This document shows, piece after piece, positions 43,963 to 53,316 of a stretch of 64,000 nt of DNA; the first letter of the stretch is position 1; the number at the start of each line of letters is the position of its first letter. Location of the stretch: positions 3,472,001 through 3,536,000 of the forward strand of contig NZ_JBIFNP010000001.1 in the NCBI RefSeq assembly GCF_043945595.1, in the 5' to 3' direction. Made by a program: the position numbers and the translations under genes. The notes beneath the pieces are model-generated. The model did not search any database. It saw nothing but the letters and a program-made list of their open reading frames with translations, and was not told where the DNA came from. The DNA comes from Paenibacillus_S sp043945595 (GTDB taxonomy: Bacteria > Bacillota > Bacilli > Paenibacillales > NBRC-103111).

Positions 43963-45879
43963 TCATCGGCGGCGATCCATGAACCTCTGAATGGCGGAGG
44001 ATACGGCCTGCATACTGACAGGCTTGCTCACATACTCATCCATCCCTGCAGCCAAATATTTTTCGCTGTCCCCTTTGATTGCATGCGCGGTTACCGCAAC
44101 GATAAACGGGGCTTTGCCGGCACAGGTTTGTTTGATAGTCTGCGTAGCTTCGATCCCGCTCAATAAAGGCATTTGCACATCCATAAAAATAATATCGTAC
44201 GGATAACGTTTGACCGCTTCAACGACTTCATATCCGTTCTCTGCGATATCTGCCTCATATCCGAGCTTGCCAAGCATTTTCTTCATTACAATTTGATTGA
44301 CCGCATTATCCTCGGCGATTAGAATATTCAGCTTATCCTCTCTCCATGTGCTCAGCTGCGCATTCATATCCTTGCTGCGGCAATCCGGCCGCTCTTCCAT
44401 ACGCAGATTAACCGTAAAGATAAACGTGGAGCCGGGTTGATGTTTATTCGGTTCATACCAGATTTCGCCGCCCATCAGATGGACTAACTTTTTACAAATC
44501 GTCAGTCCAAGCCCGGTTCCTTCCGTTTTGCGCGTCATGAAATGATCCACCTGATAGAAGGGCTCGAACAATCGGTGTGATTTTTCCGCCGGCACGCCGA
44601 CTCCGGTATCCCGAATGGCAAATTGAAGCCATACCCTGTTGTTAGCCTGCGATAAGCATTCCACTCCGATGGCAACCGACCCCGTTGTCGTGAATTTAAC
44701 CGCATTGCTCAACAGGTTGAGCAGCACCTGTCTAAGCTTCGTATCGTCTCCTATGACGATCGCAGGCACTTTCTGATCCACCGAGGTGGAGATCTCCAGG
44801 TTTTTTTCAAGCGCCTTCGGCATAATGATATTTAATGTTTCCGTCAGCATGGCCCGGACATAAAACGGCTCCTCCGTAATCTGCGTCATGCCGGACTCGA
44901 TCTTGGAGAAGTCCAGAATATCATTAATGATCGTCAGCAGAGTATTGCCGCTTTGTTTGATGATTTCAATATATTCCCGCTGCTCTTCGTCCAGCTTCGT
45001 CTCCAGCAGCAGGTCCGTCATTCCGATGACGCCGTTCATGGGCGTACGGATTTCATGACTCATCATCGCCAGAAACTCGCTCTTGGCTTTATTCGTTTTT
45101 TCAGCGGCTTCCTTCTCGATAATCAGTCGTTTTTGTTCCGTCATATCTTTGGCTATAATATAAAAACCCGTATTTTGATTATGTATGATAATCGGGGCCA
45201 AGGTAGCCAAAATTTCAACTGTGCCTCCATCCTTGTTCCAGATATAACCGATATTTTTTTCGATTTCCGAAAAGTTCTTCTCACCCGCTAAAATGTCCTT
45301 CATATTTCTCTCGCCAATCAGGATAGTAATCGGGTGTCCGACAAGCTCCTCGATCATATAGCCGGTCATGTGCTCCGTGACTAGATTTCCGTTAATAATA
45401 CGGCCATCCATGCCAAAGGAAATGATGGCATCGTGATTATATTTTTTTAACGATGTATAGCGTTCCACGCTTTCCTGCAGCTTTTGCTCCGCAAGCTTAT
45501 TCTGTGTATCATCTATAATCTGGGCGATGAAGTAGACGGGTTCTCCGGTTTCGGGGTCGCGGACAAGGGAAACGTTTAAAGAGGTCCAGAGGGTGCTTCC
45601 GTTCTTATGAATATAGCGCTTCTCCGTCTGGAAGCTGTTGGTAATTCCATCCAAAAGATCTTGAATATGGCATTCATTACATTGTTTATCCTCAGGATAC
45701 GTCAGCTCATCCGGTGAACGGACAATTAATTCCGCCTCGCTATATCCGAAAATTTTACACATCGCCGGATTGACGCTCATCCATGTACGATCCATAGAGA
45801 CCAGAGCGATACCTATCGGCGCATGTTTATACACGTGATCGAATAAAATGTGATGGTCAAGAACACCATAATTATGCAT
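43963..45879 (-). CDS. hybrid sensor histidine kinase/response regulator with two PAS domains
   Basis: A 638-residue cytoplasmic protein, PAS-PAS-HisKA-HATPase-REC. PAS1 starts HAPIGIALVSMDRTW and has FGYSEAEL; PAS2 has GHPITILIGERNMKD. The H-box is FLAMMSHEIRTPMNGVIG, the N-box VLLNLLSNAVKFTTTGS, the G-box GTGLGLTICKKLVHLMGG. The receiver domain has IAEDNAVNQIVMKKM and the phospho-acceptor Asp in DIIFMDVQMPLLSG, then VTAHAI and YVSKPV. No membrane segment, so it senses an internal signal or redox/ligand through PAS. No Hpt or output partner is nearby. ATG at 45879 has ACGGGGGTAAACGT upstream, preferred over 45960. Confidence 0.88.
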   Translation of the reverse strand: MHNYGVLDHHILFDHVYKHAPIGIALVSMDRTWMSVNPAMCKIFGYSEAELIVRSPDELTYPEDKQCNECHIQDLLDGITNSFQTEKRYIHKNGSTLWTSLNVSLVRDPETGEPVYFIAQIIDDTQNKLAEQKLQESVERYTSLKKYNHDAIISFGMDGRIINGNLVTEHMTGYMIEELVGHPITILIGERNMKDILAGEKNFSEIEKNIGYIWNKDGGTVEILATLAPIIIHNQNTGFYIIAKDMTEQKRLIIEKEAAEKTNKAKSEFLAMMSHEIRTPMNGVIGMTDLLLETKLDEEQREYIEIIKQSGNTLLTIINDILDFSKIESGMTQITEEPFYVRAMLTETLNIIMPKALEKNLEISTSVDQKVPAIVIGDDTKLRQVLLNLLSNAVKFTTTGSVAIGVECLSQANNRVWLQFAIRDTGVGVPAEKSHRLFEPFYQVDHFMTRKTEGTGLGLTICKKLVHLMGGEIWYEPNKHQPGSTFIFTVNLRMEERPDCRSKDMNAQLSTWREDKLNILIAEDNAVNQIVMKKMLGKLGYEADIAENGYEVVEAVKRYPYDIIFMDVQMPLLSGIEATQTIKQTCAGKAPFIVAVTAHAIKGDSEKYLAAGMDEYVSKPVSMQAVSSAIQRFMDRRR

Positions 45880-46027
45880 ACGTTTACCCCCGTAGTTGAT
45901 TTTGCGCATGGGTGGACAAACCCCTAAGGTCATTACCCCTTCCCTCTCCGCCTGAAACATCCCCGCCGCGATGAACTAATAAACGGCTGCGCTGCGGCTG
46001 TTTCCCTGATCCGCCAGGCAGCAGCCT

Positions 46028-46723
46028 CTAACGCTTCGCCAGCTCTGTGATGTCCTTACTCTCCAATACCGGTTTGGGAGAGCCGTATATAACCGAATGG
46101 ATCATCGCCAGGCCCAGCTCCTTTAAGGAAAGAACATGCCGGGGCAGCAGCCGGCGGAGAACCGGATACATCCAGGATAAGGCTGCGTAATATCGGTGCG
46201 TATTTTTCAATCCCAGTGTGGGATGGAGGTAACCGGGGCGAAACATATAGGCCGCTCGGAACGGAAGCTTCATTAAAACGTTCTCCGTTCTTCCCTTCAC
46301 CCGCGCCCACATGCTTCGGCCCTGCTCGCTGCTGTCGGTACCGCTTCCGGATACATAGCAGAACACCATATCCGGGTTCATCAGTGACAGCACCGTCCCC
46401 ATATGGAGCGTCAAATCATACGAAATCCGAGTATACTCCGCTTCGCTCAGTCCAACGGAGGATACGCCGAGGCAAAAGAGGCAGCCGTCATACCCCGACA
46501 GCCGCGGAGCAATAGAAGTCAAGTCGTAGAAATCTTGGTGAACGATCTCCGCTATTTTGGCATGCTGAATCCCCGAAGGTTTGCGGTTAATAAGCAGGAT
46601 GCTTTCCACCATCGGATGTTGAATACATTCGTGTACAACCCCTTCGCCAACCATTCCTGTAGCTCCAGTCACAATAAGCTTGAGCCTTGCGTTCTCTTTC
46701 TTATATGCGTTATCTGCTTTCAT
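46028..46723 (-). CDS. NAD(P)-binding Rossmann protein (SDR, HTATIP2-like)
   Basis: A 231-residue atypical short-chain dehydrogenase. The nucleotide motif is LIVTGATGMVGEGVVHECI (TGxxGxxG), then CLFCLGVSSVGLSEAEYTR and FCYVSGSGTDSSEQGRSMWA, followed by VKGRTENVLMKLPF, the usual Y/K-like active-site region in modified form. Likely an NADPH-binding sensor or reductase in the cytoplasm. ATG at 46723 has GCGCAGGTG upstream. Monocistronic. Confidence 0.78.
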   Translation of the reverse strand: MKADNAYKKENARLKLIVTGATGMVGEGVVHECIQHPMVESILLINRKPSGIQHAKIAEIVHQDFYDLTSIAPRLSGYDGCLFCLGVSSVGLSEAEYTRISYDLTLHMGTVLSLMNPDMVFCYVSGSGTDSSEQGRSMWARVKGRTENVLMKLPFRAAYMFRPGYLHPTLGLKNTHRYYAALSWMYPVLRRLLPRHVLSLKELGLAMIHSVIYGSPKPVLESKDITELAKR

Positions 46724-46861
46724 CACCTGCGCCCGCTTTCTTGATCCCCTTTTCCATATCAAGGACTTATGGAGATATTATCTCCGGTTTGAACCGGCTT
46801 TGCAATCGGGTTGCAGCGGTTACGATGTCAGAAGCAGCCCGGCAAAACAGCAGGAGCGGCG

Positions 46862-47850
46862 CTATGCGTTCCCGAGCAGGCAGGGAAGCTCGTCAAGATG
46901 CCTGGCCAGCCAGTTCATTTCCTTGGCGAAACGGGCGGGCGGCACACTGGACAAATCTATCTTCTCATGAATCCACCACGTGCTCTCCATATACCACAGC
47001 ATCTGCAGCGAACGGACTAACTCGCCTTCGTTCAGCGGCAGCTCATCGCCATATCCCTCCGCCAAGGCCATGATGAGTGAACGGTCGAGCTCCTCCCCCT
47101 CCAAGGCACAGGACATGACCGCACGGGCCAGGTCGAGCTGGGGATAGTCATAATCGAGCCGGTCAAAATCAAGAATAGCCGCTAATCCGCATTCATGGAA
47201 TAAAAGATTGTCGGCCCATAAATCCCGGTGCGCCCATCCGGTCGGCACCTGCCTTAGCAGGGCCGCATCGATCTGCTTCACAGCGTCTCGCTGTGCATGG
47301 ATATCGGCCAGCAGCTCCGTTCTGCCCGCCTCCCGCGCCCGTTCCAACGCTTGATCCCAATGAGCCGTACGCTCTTCCGGGCTTGGCGGAATGAACAGCG
47401 GCACAAGAGAGGGGAGCGGGGCGCTGCCGTTTAACAGCCGGTGCATCCTCCCTGTCGCTCGCCCAAGCTCATAAAGCTGATGTATGTTAAATTGTCCCGG
47501 CGCCGTTCGACTGCCGGAGCAATACTCCATCGCGATGAAGCGTTCCCCGTTATCCGACTCCAGCAGAAGCTTCCCCTCGTACGGCAGCAGACGGGGACAA
47601 GGCAAATTCCGGCGGTGCAGCTCGGCCTGCCGTTCAAGGGCAAGCTGTAATTTCTCGGACCGTGCAGCTTGTACCTTCTTGGGCTGTACTGCTTGAACAC
47701 GAATTCGCCGGTATCGGCGGTGACCTTCCATTTTAAATTCAGCCAGCCCCGATGGATCGGGGAAACGCTTAGCGCGCGGATACCGAATAACCGGTGAGCC
47801 GTCCCCAGGATATCCTCCCTTATACTGTCTTCAGACTTAACGTTCTCCAT
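46862..47850 (-). CDS. phosphotransferase (APH/CotS-like kinase), frameshifted
   Basis: Corrected product 329 residues of the APH/choline-kinase fold. ATP site: GWLNLKWKVTADTGEFVFKQ; the catalytic loop TGWAHRDLWADNLLFHECG (H-x-D-x4-N) and DFDRLDYDYPQLDLARAV, the metal-binding DFD, are both seen. CotS/YutH-type spore-coat kinases share this. Restoring one C in the run at 47681-47683 joins KQYSP to KKVQAARSEKLQL. Start: GGCAGGAGGGTTCGA before ATG. Substrate unknown (sugar, amine or spore-coat component). Confidence 0.82.
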
Positions 47851-47939
47851 TCGAACCCTCCTGCCGTAACCAAGTGTACCGTTTATATTCCTTGTCCGGC
47901 TTTCTTTTCCTACCCGCGCTTTTCTAAAATTTCATTTTT

Positions 47940-48698
47940 TTATAATTTTGGATTTCGGATCATCGCCCGATATAAGAACTTGGGTAAAGCCGCTTGCCTG
48001 CGCCAGCGGGATTTTTGCCCTTTGGCCGCAGGCACGGACAACAAGCGGTTCAGCCACTCCAGGTTGAGCCTTTTCCAAATGGCAGGGGCTGCCTTTACTT
48101 TTCCGGCGATCACATCCAGGCTGCCTCCGACGCCGAACACCAATTTCGTCTGTGCCAGCTCCTGCTTATGCTTATAAATCCATTTGTCCGAGTAGGGTGC
48201 TCCCATGGCTACAACCAGAACATCCGGGCGCGCTTGCCGAATGTGCGAAACAATGGACGGCGCTTCGTCCTGGGAGAAATAACCGTGATGCCTGCCCGCA
48301 AGCCTTACGTTCGGATAGCGGACGCCGATCGCTTCTGCAGCTTGACGGTTCGTCAGCTCATCCGTGCCAAGGAAATAAAAGCTCCAGCCCGCCCGGTTGC
48401 CTGCCTCCAGCAGGCCGAGGAGCAGATCGTACCCGGTAACTCTTTCCGGGATCGGTTCTCCCTGTCTTCTTGAGGCCAGCACAATGCCGATGCCGTCAGG
48501 CGTAATCAGATCCGCTTCTCCGATAATGCGCTGTAGGAGCATGTCTGTCTGACTGGCTATCGCGATTTCCGGATTGACCGTGATGAGATGGAGCATTCGA
48601 GCCGTCTTACTGTGTAAGTGCTCCGATAAATCAGCTATCGTTTCATGAAGCGTTAATTTCGAAAAGGGAATACCGAGTATAGTAACGGTATCGTGCAT
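47940..48698 (-). CDS. WecG/TagA/CpsF-family glycosyltransferase
   Basis: A 252-residue GT26 enzyme. Motifs: TVNPEIAIASQTD, ADLITPDGIGIVLASRRQG, and FLGTDELTNRQAAEAIG, and the C-terminal LVVAMGAPYSDKWIYKHK with VFGVGGSLDVIAGKVKAAP. It transfers N-acetylmannosamine-like sugar to lipid-linked GlcNAc (undecaprenyl) at the inner membrane, for wall teichoic or secondary wall polymer. In SLH-bearing Bacillales this polymer anchors S-layer proteins, so it may serve the GH18 SLH protein. Stands alone here. Confidence 0.85.
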   Translation of the reverse strand: MHDTVTILGIPFSKLTLHETIADLSEHLHSKTARMLHLITVNPEIAIASQTDMLLQRIIGEADLITPDGIGIVLASRRQGEPIPERVTGYDLLLGLLEAGNRAGWSFYFLGTDELTNRQAAEAIGVRYPNVRLAGRHHGYFSQDEAPSIVSHIRQARPDVLVVAMGAPYSDKWIYKHKQELAQTKLVFGVGGSLDVIAGKVKAAPAIWKRLNLEWLNRLLSVPAAKGQKSRWRRQAALPKFLYRAMIRNPKL

Positions 48699-48943
48699 AC
48701 AATCACCGGCTTTCTATAAAGTGGTAAATAGAGCTCATTCCCCTTATAGTATCCCGGTTTGCATATATTTCCAATGATGAAACTATGATTTCATCCTGTC
48801 ATTGGCCGTTCAGCTCCATCCTCCCCGGTTCGTCCCCGCCCTGCAGTCGATACGCACGCTTGTCATAAAATCCCGCCCGATCTCTTGTCCGATCCGGCAA
48901 TGCCTTGTTACAATAAGTGCAGTTCATATGGGGAGTGTTCACC

Positions 48944-49681
48944 TTGGAAGCATACTTATTTGTGCTGGCGGTCGGTCTGGCAGCCGGCGCCATCAGTGGA
49001 ATTATAGGAACAGGCTCGTCCATCATGCTGCTTCCCGTTCTTTTATTTGAATTCGGTCCCAAGCAGGCGGTGCCGATTATGGCTATAGCCGCCTTGATAG
49101 CCAATGCATCGAGAGTGGCGGCATGGCGCCGGGAATTGAATTGGCGCGCGTTCGCCGCCTATTCGCTGACAGGCGCTCCCGCCGCGGCGCTCGGCGCGCG
49201 GACGCTGCTAGTGCTCCCCGCCCATTGGATTGATCTTGGGCTGGGAGTGTTTTTTCTGCTGATGGTTCCGATCCGGCATTGGCTGAAAGCGAGAAGCTTT
49301 CGCTTCTCGCTATGGCATCTGTCCGCGGCCGGCGCGGTCATCGGTTTTCTGACCGGCATCGTGCTCTCCACCGGTTCGCTCAGCGTACCGGCCTTCACCT
49401 TCTACGGTTTGGATAAAGGCGCGTTCCTGTCAACGGAAGCCGCGAGTTCACTCGTCCTTTACTTCAGCAAGGCCGTGACTTTTCATGAGCTGGGCGCGCT
49501 GCCCGCGGATGTGCTCGTAAGAGGAGTGATTGTGGGCGCTTCCCTGATGCTGGGAACGTTCCTGGCCAAAGCGGTCGTTCAACGGCTGAGCGTAATTTCC
49601 TTTCATTACATACTGGACATCCTGCTCGCTGTATCGGGCGGTTCCATGCTGTGGGCAGCCATCCCCGCTCTGAATGGATAG
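48944..49681 (+). CDS. TauE/SafE-family sulfite/sulfonate exporter-like protein
   Basis: A 245-residue membrane protein with about eight helices; the TauE repeat starts LAVGLAAGAISGIIGTGSSI and repeats at FLTGIVLSTGSLSVPAF. Likely exports sulfite, sulfoacetate or a related anion. The best start is TTG at 48944 (GGGGAG upstream with good spacing); the GTG at 48917 would add nine residues without ribosome site. No partner. Confidence 0.8.
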   Translation: MEAYLFVLAVGLAAGAISGIIGTGSSIMLLPVLLFEFGPKQAVPIMAIAALIANASRVAAWRRELNWRAFAAYSLTGAPAAALGARTLLVLPAHWIDLGLGVFFLLMVPIRHWLKARSFRFSLWHLSAAGAVIGFLTGIVLSTGSLSVPAFTFYGLDKGAFLSTEAASSLVLYFSKAVTFHELGALPADVLVRGVIVGASLMLGTFLAKAVVQRLSVISFHYILDILLAVSGGSMLWAAIPALNG

Positions 49682-49740
49682 GACTGCAGCAGAGAACCGC
49701 GTCCATCCCCCTCAACCGGGACGATCCCGGGCAAATCAGA

Positions 49741-49761
49741 ACCACCCGTCCAACGGGTGGT
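49741..49761 (+). terminator. terminator of the TauE/SafE gene
   Basis: ACCACCCGT and ACGGGTGGT form a perfect 9-bp stem, loop CCA, followed by TTGCTCTT. Another hairpin (AGCCTGACAAC / GTTGTTCAGGCT) lies at about 49811-49836, in a gap (49682-49990) that otherwise contains only the reading-frame remnant listed next. Confidence 0.7.
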
Positions 49762-49875
49762 TTGCTCTTGGGGTATAACCCCTTGTTGCCAAACTGCGCC
49801 TAAAGACGCCAGCCTGACAACAAGGTTGTTCAGGCTCAGTGTAATTTGTCACCTTCACTTACCCGTTAAACGGGT

Positions 49876-50010
49876 TTATTTCTTTTTGCTTCTGTTGTTG
49901 CTAAACGGATCTTCGTACTCTTTTACACTCAGTGTATCTATAGCTTGGTCGTGTGCTTCCTGTTCACGAATACATTTGGCTACTGTTGCTTCATGCAGAA
50001 TTGTAGCGAA
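49876..50010 (-). pseudogene. 44-codon C-terminal reading-frame remnant beside the IS element
   Basis: An open frame with no start codon runs from the transposase break to TAA at 49876. It encodes FATILHEATVAKCIREQ, then AIDTLSVKEYEDPF and a basic end NNRSKKK, and is followed by a small hairpin (ACCCGTTAAACGGGT). It looks like the tail of a gene whose body was lost when the IS end was deleted. Family not recognised. Confidence 0.4.
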
Positions 50011-51259
50011 TCATGTACTCATTGACCCGTAAACGCAGTTCTTTAAGAGTGTTGCAATCCCTGTAGTCAAGTTCATCCTTCATATGACCAAAGAATGTCT
50101 CCATAGACGCATTGTCCCAGCAGTTTCCTTTACGAGACATCGACTGCTTAAACCCCGTTTCGGCGATCAGGAGACGGGTTTTAGGGTGTGTATAATGCAT
50201 ACCCTGATCGGAATGGAAAATGGCATCTGGATGAATATTGCCGTCCAATCGTTTGAGTAAGCGAGCTATTGTCCGTTCAACCAACGATAATTCCAACGTT
50301 GAAGATAGATAATGTGCCAAAATCTGCTTCGTGGCACCATCCTTCACACAAGAAAGATACGCCCACTGACCGTTACCATAACGCATGTATGTGATGTCTG
50401 TAAGGAAGACTTTCTCTGGCTCTCCTTGATCAAATTTGCGCTCCAGAAGATTAGGACATATGCGATGTTCTTGCATCGCTTTGGCCATCTTGCGATAGGG
50501 ATTGGCTTGACGGATCGTCGCTATTAACCCGAACTTACGCATGATGCGACGAATTTTTTTATGATTCATGACAATACCATCCAATTTCTCCAACCTCATT
50601 TTGATGACGAGTGCGCCTGCTTTTCCGTTCAACGCTTCAAAATGCTCCTTAATAAGCTGGAAATCGTATAGATCGGCTGTACCTCGCAACTGACGCATTT
50701 CTTCGGCGTGGCACCAACGATAATAGCCGCTCGTACTTACTTCGGCCATTTGACATAGATAACGTGTTAATCGTCGTAATTCGTGCTTACGAACCGTTTG
50801 ATTAATGAGCTCAAAGCGCTCGGAGGGAGTCAACTCCTTACGGTTTCGCCTTTCGAGCGCTTCTAGCTTTTTTAACAGCTCGTTCTCCGCTTCGAGGAGT
50901 TTAATCCGAGCTTCTGCTTGTTTCAGCTTCTCTTCTGCGGATGATACCATTTTTGATCGTCTACCCGTGCTTCCAATGCCCCTGCGCTCTTCTAGCAAAC
51001 CAGCCTCACCATACTTAGCATAGGTCTCCCTCCAGCGATAGAGGCTTTCTGTAGGAGTTCTCTGGCCCACGAGTTCGATGCTAAAGCCTGCTTTTAAAAA
51101 AATCTCCATCGGCGGCTCTCCCGCTTGGTTTGCTTGCACTGCTGCGAGTTTAAAAGCCGGGGCATAGGAGATGTTCCTTCCCGACACACGACTTACGTTC
51201 GGATTGGACTCCAATACCCTGATCTCTGTCTCAGTACATCCTGTTCTGATTTTTCTCAT
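49991..51259 (-). CDS. IS3-family transposase, C-terminally truncated
   Basis: About 422 residues from the ATG at 51259 (one continuous frame, no -1 frameshift needed as in other IS3 members). The N-terminal part has an HTH (PTESLYRWRETYAKYGEAGL) and a leucine-zipper-like coiled coil (EEKLKQAEARIKLLEAENEL). The rve/DDE domain has all three acids: Asp in VFLTDITYMRYGNG, Asp in DAIFHSDQGMHYTH, Glu in WDNASMETFFGHMKDE. The usual last 25-30 residues (xRxQWxLKxMTP-like) are absent. It is probably inactive. Confidence 0.85.
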   Translation of the reverse strand: MRKIRTGCTETEIRVLESNPNVSRVSGRNISYAPAFKLAAVQANQAGEPPMEIFLKAGFSIELVGQRTPTESLYRWRETYAKYGEAGLLEERRGIGSTGRRSKMVSSAEEKLKQAEARIKLLEAENELLKKLEALERRNRKELTPSERFELINQTVRKHELRRLTRYLCQMAEVSTSGYYRWCHAEEMRQLRGTADLYDFQLIKEHFEALNGKAGALVIKMRLEKLDGIVMNHKKIRRIMRKFGLIATIRQANPYRKMAKAMQEHRICPNLLERKFDQGEPEKVFLTDITYMRYGNGQWAYLSCVKDGATKQILAHYLSSTLELSLVERTIARLLKRLDGNIHPDAIFHSDQGMHYTHPKTRLLIAETGFKQSMSRKGNCWDNASMETFFGHMKDELDYRDCNTLKELRLRVNEYMIRYNSA

Positions 51260-51352
51260 GATGTTCATTCCCCATGTATTCTCAAAAGAATGATTAAAGC
51301 ACAAAACCCGTAAAAGGTCACTTTTTTTAAAGTGTCCATTTTACGGGTTACA
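49991..51352 (-). mobile_element. IS3-family (IS150-like) element, 3'-truncated
   Basis: It carries a fused single-frame transposase on the minus strand. The upstream end is visible as TGTAACCCGTAAAATGGACAC (complement of 51332-51352); it starts TGT and has the TGGACAC core common in IS3-type repeats. A near-perfect stem-loop (AACCCGTAAAA...TTTTACGGGTT) lies at 51305-51350. The other inverted repeat is missing: the transposase stops after RYNSA without the usual C-terminal block, and no matching repeat is seen to its left. So the element was cut at about 49991-50000. Confidence 0.8.
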
Positions 51353-51444
51353 GTTCAATCTGCCCGTACCTCAGAAATGCTCAGAAGCTTGTGCTCCAAC
51401 AACTCCAGAGCAAGATGTTCATCGTCGATAAGAATAACCTTCAC
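51353..51444 (-). pseudogene. 5' remnant of a response-regulator gene next to the IS end
   Basis: A GTG start with AAAGGAGAAGGGTCCTTC upstream opens VKVILIDDEHLALELLEHKL, the N-terminus of a CheY-like receiver domain with its acidic pair DD. It runs about 29 codons to a stop directly at the IS boundary (51355-51357). The rest of the receiver and any output domain are absent at the other IS end, so the gene was interrupted and partly deleted. Its former kinase partner is not in the window. Confidence 0.7.
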
Positions 51445-51574
51445 GAAGGACCCTTCTCCTTTGTCATCATCTTCAAATACCTTTCATTTCTTAAAAGACT
51501 ATTTCGACAAAAGCATACGATTCCCTACAAATTCTTTCAAATTTGAACAAAATTTATCGAGGGATAAAAAAGAT

Positions 51575-51660
51575 GCCCCCGGATTTCTTCGATTATCCGC
51601 TGGCAGCGGCTGAAATCCGGGGACAATGGTGAAAGCTCGAGCCTTACAGAACGATGGCGC
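51575..51660. repeat. palindromic dispersed repeat, partial diverged copy 3
   Basis: CCCCGGATTTCTTCGAT, then CCGC-TGGCA-GCGG and TGAAATCCGGGGACAA repeat the core stem of the copies at 12501 and 29929, and CCTTACAGAACGAT follows at the same relative place as CTCCAGAACGAT. The outer arms and terminal repeats are not recognisable. It lies downstream of the MFS gene in the 51445-51691 gap, which has no other gene. Confidence 0.65.
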
Positions 51661-51691
51661 AAGTTCTGTCCTTTGCTCAGGGAAGGTGCAA

Positions 51692-53165
51692 TTAAGCGCC
51701 TGCGGTTTCGGCTTCAGCTTCGGCTTCGGTATCTTTTTTGGCCAGCACTTCCTTCTTCAGGAACCAGCAAAGAATGAATGCGGCAATGACGAAGACGAGC
51801 GAGATAGAGAACATATTCTGAAACGCATGGGCGAATACATTCTTCACTTGATATAATAGGTCGGGAGCGAGCCCTTGAGGGATTCCGCCCGTTTCGATAT
51901 GCTCAGTCGTGCCCGCCGGAAGCTGGCTGCCGAGCTCGGAAACGCCGCTTTTGATGTGACGGGCTAACAGGCTTCCGAAGATGCTCAGCCCGATCGTAGC
52001 GCCGAGCGATTGAAACAGCTGTACTGTCGACAGCGCGATGCCGCTATCCTTCGAATCCACCGATTCCTGAACAATCAGATTGTCTCCGCCGAACAAGGCT
52101 CCGAGTCCAACGCCCAGAATAAAGAAGCTGGCAATGATATAAAGCACCGTCGTGCTGACTTGAATATGCATCAGCAGGAAGAATCCGACGATCGGAAGCA
52201 GGAACGATACAATAAACAAATTTCGATAGGGTACGCGCGTAATCAAAAATCCGTTCACAATACTCGACGGAATGGCTCCCGCCATAAAGGCAAGCGTCAA
52301 ATAGCCGGATTCGGTCGGCGTAAGCCCCATCACATTTTGCGCGAAGAACGGGAACGATGCGATCCCGCCCATGATGCCCATCATGAGAATGAAGACCAGC
52401 AAAGACAAGACGACGACATTCCGATTCGTAAACAGGTGAAGCGGAATAATCGGCTCCTTCACCTTCGACTCGATATAAACGAATAGAGCGAACAACAAGC
52501 CGGACAGCACCAGCAGACCGACCACTACAGGCGAAGACCATGAATAACCCTGGTTATCGATCAGCACCGGGGCAAGCAGCAGAGAGAATAGCCCCGCTAC
52601 CAGCGTCGCCGCTCCGAGCCAGTCGATAGACCGCTTCTCTTCCCCTATCGATTCCCGCATTCCAGCCGACAGAACGGCTGCTGCGAGCAGGCCGACGGGG
52701 ATATTGATCAGGAATACCCAATGCCAATTGACGTGCCCGACAAGATAGCCGCCCACCGTACGGACCCAGCAGCTGGGGAAGAATCATCAGCGGTCCGAAC
52801 AGGCTTTGAATTTTGGCCCGCTGCTCCAGCGGATACGTCTCGCCGATAATGACGAGCGCCAGCGGCATCAGCCCGCCTGCGCCGATCCCCTGAATGCCGC
52901 GGCCGATCAGCAGCCATGTCATTGAACCCGCCGATCCGCTGACGATCGAGCCCAGAATAAAGAGCCCCATGCACAGCAAATAAATCTTTTTGCGGCCGTA
53001 CAGATCCGCAAGCTTGCCCAGAATCGGCATGAACATAGTGACGGCAAGCATATAAATTCCGGCGACCCAGCCGTACAATGATAAGCCGTGAAGCTCACGG
53101 ATAATCGTCGGCATCGCGGTCGATACGATCGTCTCGTCCAGCTCTGCGAAGATAAGACCGAGCAT
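51692..53165 (-). CDS. EmrB/QacA-type MFS multidrug exporter (14 TM), frameshifted
   Basis: Corrected product 490 residues or more with 14 helices. Motif D1 is LDETIVSTAMPTIIREL, motif A GKLADLYGRKKIYL, motif B region LIGRGIQGIGAGGLMPLALV and motif C-like GPTVGGYLVGHVNWHWVF. The joint at 52756-52764 needs one base removed (CCGTACGG) to give LLGPTVGGYLV. The true start may lie upstream of the ATG at 53165: an in-frame KENNKTLVLIG precedes it and GAGGTG lies before that, with an ATT or an extra indel. Proton-driven export of hydrophobic cations/drugs at the membrane. Separate from the other MFS by 150 bp. Confidence 0.82.
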
Positions 53166-53316
53166 CAGCCCTATCAGGACGAGTGTTTTGTTATTTTCCT
53201 TAAGAATGGGAAGTCACCTCAAATCCATTGAATTGCATCCAGACTACGATACAAGTATAAACTGGATTTAAACTAGCAAAACCTGGTGCGTATTTTTTCT
53301 CCCCTTGGTCAGCTTC

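Noticed and set aside
51305..51350. Transcription terminator at the IS end
   Set aside because: The stem-loop coincides with the IS terminal region and points into the element. It more likely protects the transposase from outside transcription, and its stem overlaps the inverted repeat.
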